From assembly GCA_022661535.1 (NCBI GenBank), contig JAKULF010000004.1:4340001-4404000 (forward strand): a stretch of 64,000 bases of DNA, given 5' to 3'. Positions 56,629 through 64,000 of the stretch are shown one piece after another (position 1 is the first letter of the stretch; each line of letters begins with the position of its first letter). The DNA is from Eutypa lata (taxonomy: Eukaryota > Ascomycota > Sordariomycetes > Xylariales > Diatrypaceae). Both the position numbers and the translations under genes were made by a program. A model generated the notes under the pieces. That model had not been told where the DNA came from. It did not search any database and worked only from the letters and a program-made list of their open reading frames with translations.

Positions 56629-58596
56629 ATGGATCACAAAGGCACCTCACCGGACGTCGCTAGCAGCGACGTCCCCGATGTCTATGAGAAGCGCAACTCT
56701 ATCACCGGCGACGTCGTCTACGTCGGAGACCATGGCGCCGACACCGAGCTCAAGCGCCTCCTCAGCACCCGTCACGTCACGATGATCGCCCTCGGTTCGT
56801 CCATCGGAATGGGTCTGTGGCTCGGAAGCGGCACGTCTCTCCACAACGGTGGTCCGGCTGGTATCTTCCTCGGTTACGTCCTCGCTGGTTCTATGATTTG
56901 GTGCGTCAGTCACTCCATCGGCGAAATGGCGTGCATGTACCCTCTGCCGTCCGCTTTTGTGCAATGGTCTGGTTAGTATAATCCCATTCGTTATGTTGTA
57001 TTGTGTACGGTGTTCTGGGGGCTTCATGCAGTTAAGTATATATATATGCACATATCGGCTCTATTGGAGTGATTTTTAAAATAATCCCCCTTTTGACTTG
57101 CGCCCAAACTAAAACTCCAATTCTGCTTCGTAAAACAGGTAAATTTGTCGATCCTGCCGCCGGCTTCGCCCTCGGCTGGTCCTACTGGTTCTCGTACTGC
57201 ATCACGATCGCGAACGAGCTGTCAGCCGCCAACACGGTGATCAGCTTCTGGACGACAGCGGTGCCGATCGCGGCTTGGATCACCATCTGGTGGGCCGTGA
57301 TCATCCTGGTCAACGTGGGCGCCGTGTCGCTCTTCGGCGAGATCGAGGTCATCTGCTCGTCTATCAAGTTCGGGTGGATCTTCGTCGTCATTATCTCTAT
57401 GATCGTGCTCTCGGCCGGCGGGGGCAGCTACGAGCCCGTCGGGTTCCGGTACTGGCGCGAGATGCCCTTCACCAACGGCTTCCGCGGCTTCCTGTCCGTC
57501 ATGCCGACGTGCATCTTCGCCATGTCGGGGTCCGAGAACTGCGGCCTGGTGGCCGCCGAGACCGCCAACCCCAAGAAGTCGGTGCCCCGCGCCGTCGGGT
57601 CCATCTGGCTGCGCCTCGCGCTCTTCTACCTCGTCGGCTCCCTCATGATCACCATCAACGTCAGCCCGAACCACCCGGACCTCTTCGGCGGCTCGGGCAC
57701 CAACGCCTCGCCCTTCGTCATCGCCTACCGCGACGGCGGCGTCCAGCCCCTCGCCCACATGATGAACGCCGTCATCCTGATCTCGGTCGTGTCCACGGGC
57801 ACCATCTCGGGCTACGGCGGCTCGCGCACTACCATGGGGCTGGCCGCCCTCGGCATGGCGCCCAAGCAGTTCCTCAAGGCCGACAAGACCGGCCGCCCCT
57901 GGTACGGTCTGATCCCGACCTTCATCCTGGGCGGTGGTCTCGCGTACCTGAATGTGAGCGAGAGCGGTTCCGACGTCTTCGGCTGGTTCTCGAACTTGAC
58001 TTCCCTGTTCACCCTCTTCGGTTGGGGTATGATCTGCCTCTCCCACATTCGGATGCGAACCGCCTGGAAAAGGCAGGGTCGCACAGAAGAGGAGCTCCCC
58101 TGGAAGAGTTGGCTGTAAGTTGTCCTAAATGTTAATTATGTTTTTTCTCTCCTATGTAATGGCAACCCATAGCACCTACTCTGGTCACTGCTGAATAGGA
58201 ACGACTTTGGTCCCTTTTTGGTGTCATTCCTCAATTTCACCTCGACAGTTCAGTTCAGTACAAGTACTAATTCAGTCCCGCTATAGATACCCGTACGGAG
58301 CCTGGTACGGCCTGGTTCTCTGCATCCTGCTCATCATCGTCCAATTCTACCTGGCGGTCTGGCCGATGGATGCGGAGCCATCTGCCGAGAACTTCTTCGC
58401 GAACTACGTCTCGGTCATCCTGATCGTGATCCTGTGGCTCGGTGCTCGCATCGTCTACCGCGGACGGTGGTACGTAGACCTCGACACCGTCGACCTGGAC
58501 GACGGGCGCCGGTTCTACAAGGACGACATCGAGAAAGCTCCCGTCAAGGGCTTCTTTGGTCACGTGAAGAAAGGAGTCGGATACGTCTTCAACTAA
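56629..58596 (+). CDS. amino-acid permease (fungal YAT family)
   Basis: Three exons (56629-56971, 57139-58114, 58287-58596) giving 542 residues, the normal length. Introns of 167 and 172 bases have GTTAGT..ACAG and GTAAGT..TACTAAT..ATAG signals, and their phases (1 and 2) join perfectly. After a hydrophilic N-terminus the first helix motif TELKRLLSTRHVTMIALGSS, then IGMGLWLGSG, is diagnostic of the APC/YAT superfamily. SENCGLVAAETANPKKSVPR and YGGSRTTMGLAALGMAPKQF are further conserved loops, and about 12 hydrophobic segments are visible. It should be a proton-coupled plasma-membrane importer of amino acids, substrate not predictable. Third positions are strongly GC-rich. The first ATG is used, just after a pyrimidine-rich leader. 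Confidence 0.93.
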
Positions 58597-60221
58597 ACTA
58601 GGTAGACTAGGAAGAACTAGACGGAGAGGGGCCGTATATCAAAGTCGCGGTTGATATGCGGGGTGCGGGGCGTGTTTTTTCAGGTGTTCCGGGAACGAAA
58701 TCATCATCATCGATTCGATTGTCTCCTCTTCATTCATGCATACATACTTAGGTACGTTAGGATAGGACTTACTACAACGTTGTTGGTTAGTCCTAGAGTC
58801 CCGTAGAGTTACATAGCATAAGTATATATACCCATTATTGATTGCAGTAACTCAATTCCTATTATTTGTTATAGCAGACGTGAAAAGGGGCGTGCCACTT
58901 CTCCAACACTCGATATGTGAATTTCATCTCCTGGTTGGATACGAGGCCGATGTCAGGTACGTACATAAGGTATGTTTCAGAATTAGGGGCGTTAACTCAT
59001 TAACTAGTGACATGCATGCATTGTACGCTTGAGTGCCAGCTCCCGCTTCTGCCGGCCACGTTCTTAGGACGATCGATGTCATCCGGGAGCTATGGGAAGA
59101 TTCCCGGATATCCGGTGCATACCATCCAATCACTGTGCTAGGACCAGCCCATGGTTCATAAACCATTAATTTGCTAGGTATATGTTCGCATGGCATAACC
59201 ATGAACCGTTTAGATGTAGATAGATATAGCTATCGGATCAACCTAATCTGAGACTTTCCTGCGGGTATACACTCTAATGCTTAAAATAATGTAAGCCGAA
59301 ACCGTCAGAATTACTTCTTGGAAACCTTTAGCCAAGGTTTGCATAATGCTTTCGAAACTGTTTATATACTTTAAAATGCCATATAAAAGCAAGCAATTGC
59401 AAGTATCGAGATAATAATCCCAGAGTCGATCATATATACTGCCTATCGGTAGCCATCCCGTACCAGCTAACGTTTCGGCTAACAATTATTCAAGCATCGA
59501 CGTGTATAGCAATCCTCTAAGATTGTTTCACAAGGCCCTGTAGCTTAACTAATTAATTGATGTCTTTAATTCATCATTCGATAGGATATGCGAGTTCGTC
59601 CTTATTATTTTGACAACATATGATTATAACATCTGATAATCAGGAGGGAAATGGAAAGGCTCGTGAGTGAATAGTACGTATAATAATAGCAGACAAGGAA
59701 CAGGTGTGGCTGGTCCAATTTATACATGGTTAAGACACGTGAAACAACATCGCTCAATTGTTGAATAACCCCCTTAGTTGAGAACAGACAGACCCCACTC
59801 CATCAACATCAACAACAATTGTATTTCCCCTCGTCTGGCTTCGAACAGCGGGAAAAGACGATTGGCTTGGCTTGTGATATATCAACTGCATACCTAACTA
59901 CTACCTAGAGCTCTACTCTGCTACTGCACCTCGTAAAATAGGGTATGCAATCTATCCATCTTCATGCAGATAAGTTGCCCAATCAAAAGAGCAATGCCCT
60001 GCCCAGCGCCTGCCTACTGCCTATGTAGCACTAACCTTGGAGAAGATCTCTTTCGCGTCTTGAAACGAAACGAAACGAAAATGACGAATTACTCGGGTCC
60101 AAATGGCGATGTACATACGTAAATCTTCACTCGTGGGGGCGGCTGGATTCATCACAGTTCAAAGGCGACTAAACATACCTCCATCACTGTCATCTATCTA
60201 CATACTTACTAACCCCCAAGG

Positions 60222-60222
<1 letters not shown>

Positions 60223-60253
<31 letters not shown>
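60223..60253. repeat. GTCT tetranucleotide microsatellite
   Basis: About eight perfect GTCT units in spacer sequence. Confidence 0.95.
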
Positions 60254-61974
60254 CACTGCAATTATTGGCGCTGCAGATGTGGAATGTGGATTTATCCCGT
60301 AGGAACTCAGCAGTTGTGTAGTGTAGTGTAGTGCAGCAGCAGCCCGACGGTCACTTTCTGAAACCAACGATTCTGTATTCATGAATGCCGTCACAACTTA
60401 CACGCAGGACCCCTTTTACCAATTGAGTCTTCATGTAGGCTATCTTAAATTTCTTACCTACTTGCTCTACGGTCTAAATATGTCAATTTAAGTAAGCACA
60501 TGTAGGAAGAATATATTAGGCACACGTTATGTTGAAGTAACGTCATCATCAATGACAGAGAGGCGGGGGGCGGACCGGGCTAGTTCTGGCTATCATCTGA
60601 TCTCTCTAAACTCTGTATATCTTCGCGGAAAACTGTCAAAGACATACTCAAGTTTAATATATATGCCGGGGAAGAAGAATATAATAAATATAGCTATGCC
60701 TCCCTTACATACCTGGGTAGCTATGTATGTATTGTAGTTTACTATGTAAAGAACTGCTGGTGGATAGCTGGCTACGTAAGTAGTACGTACGGTCCCATCT
60801 GGCGGCGATCATAGGATCACCGCGTGGACTGGCACGGGTTTATTTTTAAGTTCGGATGAATGAATGAAACGAGACGAGAATTCGATTACTCTTTTTCAAT
60901 GGGCGATCTGGACCCCACTGAAGGAATGATGGAGGGGAAACAAAAAAAAGAGTTCATCCATCCTTTTGAAACAATCCGACATACGTAGGTAGGTAGGTAG
61001 ACGCTGAGTAATTGACTGATGGTAAGGATTATCAATCTATAGTTCATACGAGAGCGAATTGAATGAAACATTTGAATATAGCAGCAATAGAGGCGAACAT
61101 CTACGTGTGTTAGGAGATAACTAGACTAGGAGGAGGTATGTAAGCACTTCATGTATGACATTGATTGATGGCGCATCCGGGAGCGAGATAAACGAAAGAT
61201 CAAATTGCCGAACATGCCTAAGAAATGGAAGGGGAAGGCCTCGTGCTCTTTTGGTGAAGAATCAAGGAAACAGATTGATTGCCTTGATTGCCTACAGGGG
61301 GCCGTGATCATCCCAGTAAAGAAAGCGAAGAAACGGCCCTAAACCACGTTAGGTTGGAATGCTGATCTTTAAGGCCGATGAGCCGACTTAATTGGTCCGC
61401 CCTCCGTGCCGGCGCACGCCGCTTCAGTGTTTCGAAACACATGCAGGAGGTTGAACTCCCTAACTGTTTCAGGTTTTCCCGCCAAGTTTCCAACGTGTGC
61501 AGCCATAGCCCTCGTAGACCCCTGTAAGCTATAGAGTAGGCAGTAGGTAGGTAAGGTAAGGTAAGTGTGAAGACACGCAAAGTAAAAACAACTGGCAAGA
61601 AACTGGGGTGGCAGGTGGGTGGGTGATGGTGGTAGTTGTGTGTGATGGGTGGTGGGTGGTGGGTGGTGGACAGGCTGAGCAGGGAGGGAAATACATACAT
61701 ACATACCTAGTTAGTTACAGGGCAAAAACAGGGACAATTACAGGGCATTCATGCAGAAAAAACAAGCCGAGAGATGGACTGATTCGTCTGTTTCGCGCAA
61801 TCAATCCGAAGCCCTGGACTGGATTCGACAAGGAACCTAGGAGGAGTAGGGAAGACTCGCTCGCTCGACTCGTTGGTTCCCCCGTCCGAATGAATAACCT
61901 GCTAGTTACTCGAACGAGAGAGAAGAACATGCGTGTCTTGTCTTTCGTGGATGCAGTAGCTGTGCAATATAGGC

Positions 61975-62092
61975 ACAGCACAGCAGCACAGCACAGCACA
62001 GCAGCAGCAGCAGCAGCAGCGACACCAGCCAAGAAGCAACAGCAGCAGCAACAGCCTCCTGCTCCGTTCGTTCGTTCGTTCGTTCGTTCGTT
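61975..62092. repeat. CAG and GTTC microsatellites upstream of C2H2 gene
   Basis: GCACAGCAGCACAGCACAG grading into (CAG)7 at about 62000-62020, CAACAGCAG sequence to 62052, then seven GTTC units (62065-62092). They lie in the probable leader or promoter of the downstream gene, which itself contains a CAACAG-encoded polyglutamine run. Confidence 0.9.
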
Positions 62093-62578
62093 CATTCCCA
62101 TTCCCCTTTTGCTCCGTATGCATCTGCACTCTCTCTCGCTTTGCTTTTGCTTCTTTTGAATTCACTTTCCTTCCGTATCTACATATCATCACTATCGTTG
62201 TTATCATACCTAGTTAGTCATTATCATCGCTGTTATTAGTTTAGCATCATCGTCACCATCAAATATCATCCCGTCAATAGTTATTACCACAGTCGACAAT
62301 TGCTAGTTACCTATACCTATCACCACTATTACCGCCATTATCGCCATTATCGCAGCCTTACTCCGCTCTACCGTCGCTCACCGTTCACCGTCGACTAGCC
62401 ACCGTTCATTCCTTGCTTACCCTCCCTCCAATGTTGGCATCGACCTGAAAACAATCGACCCTGCATGGTTCATCGTAACCGCGTGCAGCCGCACAAGCAC
62501 AAGCACAAACACTCTCGTACACAGACCAGTTTTTAAGTAAGGAAGACTTGAAATACATTGGTCAGTCACACGAGCCAC

Positions 62579-64000
62579 ATGGACGACCCGTCGAGGAAGC
62601 TAGCCGAGGCTAGGGAAAGCCTTGAGGCTTTCATGAAGCAGTCGGGGCTTAGTCGCGAGATGTTACAGGCTCTCTTAATCGAAGATCCTCAACAGCAACA
62701 GCAACAACAACAACAACAACAACAACAACCACAGCAGCAATCACAGTCACAACACCAAAATCAACAATTGCAGCAACAGCAGCCGCAGCAAGTAGATCCA
62801 CGAGGTATATGAAACAATCTCACGTCATTCATCCGATCAATACATTCATCGAGTCAGTCGTTACTAACAAACACTAATGATGACTAGTTCAAGTATCACG
62901 AACCACGCAGCCTACACCAAATGTCAGTTACAGAGACTACCATTCACCACATTACAGAGCATCGATTTCGTCGACCGTCTCCGCTTCTTCGAATCGCGAC
63001 AGCGTATTCTCGACGACCTCATCACGGACTACGGCATCGTCATCATCGAATCAATCGACTGATAGCAAGTTCTGGTGCACATCGTGCGACAAGACCTTCA
63101 AGAGGAAGTTCGATTGGAAAAGACACCTAGAAGAATTCCACGAGCGATGGCGGAAATATCCGTGTCCAGACTGCAACCAGAGCTTCTGGGGACCTAATAC
63201 GTTTAACCAACACCACAAGGGCGCCCACGGATGCCAAACATGTCCACATGCCGAGTCGGTAGTTAAGTACACCAAGAAGCGCAAGGCATGGGGTTGTGGG
63301 TTCTGCGCAGCACTGCATCGGCAGTTCGAGAAGCACATCGACCACGTAGCGGCGCACTTCGACACGGGCAGCACAAAGGCAGATTGGCTGCACTCGAACG
63401 TGATCTACGGGCTACTACACCAAGATCCAATCCACGAGTTGTGGAAAAACCAGCTAGCCGAGAACCAACATCTCTTTCAAGGTCACCAGCCGCACTTCAG
63501 CTGGATCCCCGAGACGACGGGCCGCGCCCAAGGCTACGCCGAGAACGAGAACCCGGGCCAGCTCCAGGACCTCCTCGAGTTCTTTGACGGATCCAAGGAC
63601 TCTGCCGAACGTGTCGTCCGCGTCGCCTGGCGTACTATGCAGGTCCTCCTCCAGCCCAAGGGCAGTAGCCTCCACGGCAGCCCCGCCCACTCATCATCCT
63701 TACTGCCACAGCGCTCACTTTCCACGGCGAGTAACCTCCACAAGCATGTCTCGATCACGTCGCCGAGCCCCAGGGGACCGAGGCGCGTAATGTCGAATGT
63801 TGCGTATCCCAGCGTCGCGAGAAGAGCAGCAGCCGATACACGATCCGCGCCCGCCGCCACCACTTCGTTTCCCGCGACAGTCCCCGAGGCATTCGTGCAA
63901 TCCCCACCACCTATGCAGCAGCCAGACGGCAATACCAACTCCTTCCAGGCCTTCGTGCAACAAGCGCAAATGCAGCAACCGCAAAACCATAACCGGGTAC
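62579..64000 (+). CDS. polyglutamine C2H2 zinc-finger regulator, 5' part
   Basis: Exon 1 (62579-62804) begins MDDPSRKLAEARESLEAFMK and runs into a polyglutamine tract. An 83-base intron (62805-62887, GTATAT..ACTAAC..CTAG, phase 1) leads to exon 2, which stays open to the window end, so the 3' end is missing. Exon 2 has a Ser-rich stretch and then three fingers: CTSCDKTFKRKFDWKRHLEE, with FH completing the first; CPDCNQSFWGPNTFNQHHKG, with AH completing the second; and GCGFCAALHRQFEKHIDHVA, with AH completing the third. The conserved WLHSNVIYGLLHQ segment follows. This combination is typical of a Pezizomycotina-specific C2H2 family. Expected to be a nuclear DNA-binding regulator; targets unknown. 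The alternative in-frame start seven codons upstream is not an ATG. Confidence 0.85.

Larger units (their letters stand above)
58597..62578. other. long intergenic spacer with microsatellites
   Basis: About 4 kb. It holds GTCT (60223), GTAG (60986-61000), GGGTGGT (61610-61672), CAG and GTTC repeats. Frames over the CAG/GTTC area on both strands are by-products of the repeats. From about 62160 the sequence is pyrimidine- and CA-rich and is probably the long 5' leader and promoter of the C2H2 gene. Confidence 0.45.

Noticed and set aside
57222..58046. 274-codon minus-strand frame and 286-codon alternative plus frame in the permease
   Set aside because: Both lie within permease exon 2 and owe their openness to strong GC third-position bias. 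Composition (G/D/H/R-rich) is not protein-like.
61608..62207. Overlapping frames with polyalanine, polycysteine or polyglutamine
   Set aside because: All are readings of the CAG and GTTC microsatellites in different frames. No consistent gene emerges.

Overview
This window looks like nuclear DNA of a filamentous ascomycete (Pezizomycotina, most likely a sordariomycete). The main reasons are short GT..AG introns with CTAAC/CTAAT-type branch points, fungal gene families (GRIP golgin, cutinase, F-box proteins, YAT-type amino-acid permease, glutamine-rich C2H2 factor), long intergenic spacers full of TAGGTA/TACCTA runs, and traces of C-to-T repeat mutation (RIP-like). I saw no operon structure, bacterial replicon features, CRISPR array, rRNA or convincing tRNA. 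All calls come from reading the sequence by eye; no database search was possible.

Layout. Left, 0-15.4 kb: the 3' end of an Imh1-type GRIP golgin gene (1-1454), a small cysteine-rich membrane-protein gene (2156-2901, minus), a patch of relics including a small inverted-repeat element and a piece of an FAD monooxygenase (4.5-6.6 kb), an F-box gene (8099-9538, minus), a two-exon secreted cutinase (11125-11894, minus) and an SRPK-like protein kinase broken by one extra base and one CAA-to-TAA type stop (13387-15405).

Middle, 15.9-44.8 kb: almost no intact genes. It is a mosaic of short, rearranged pieces of host-like genes: RRM pieces resembling a Nam8/Csx1-type RNA-binding protein at four loci, a KH-domain piece, a second FAD-monooxygenase relic, C2H2-type zinc fingers, an F-box-like start, ankyrin-like units and duplicated pieces of unknown families. 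Some pieces still appear to carry an intron. They are interspersed with unusual short repeats: a 19-bp TTCCATGCTTT array at three or more loci, a ~33-bp minisatellite of about 25 units, A-rich tracts, and an RRM whose short coding segments have been reiterated in tandem (15-bp units from its beta-2 strand, 55-bp units, and four perfect 18-bp units encoding GCGFVQ).

Right, 44.8-64 kb: ordinary gene-sparse euchromatin. It holds a single-pass membrane protein with a cysteine-rich ectodomain (46950-48054), an intact F-box gene (48782-50230), a ~650-bp extremely AT-rich island bracketed by direct repeats of about 120 bp whose left copy is a C-to-T mutated version of the right (54976-56120), a three-exon amino-acid permease (56629-58596) and the 5' part of a polyglutamine C2H2 regulator (62579-64000).

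The intact genes have unrelated housekeeping, secretory and regulatory roles and do not form an obvious pathway. The main interest is the middle mosaic and the AT island, which suggest duplication, fragment capture or shuffling, local reiteration, and mutation of duplicated DNA.
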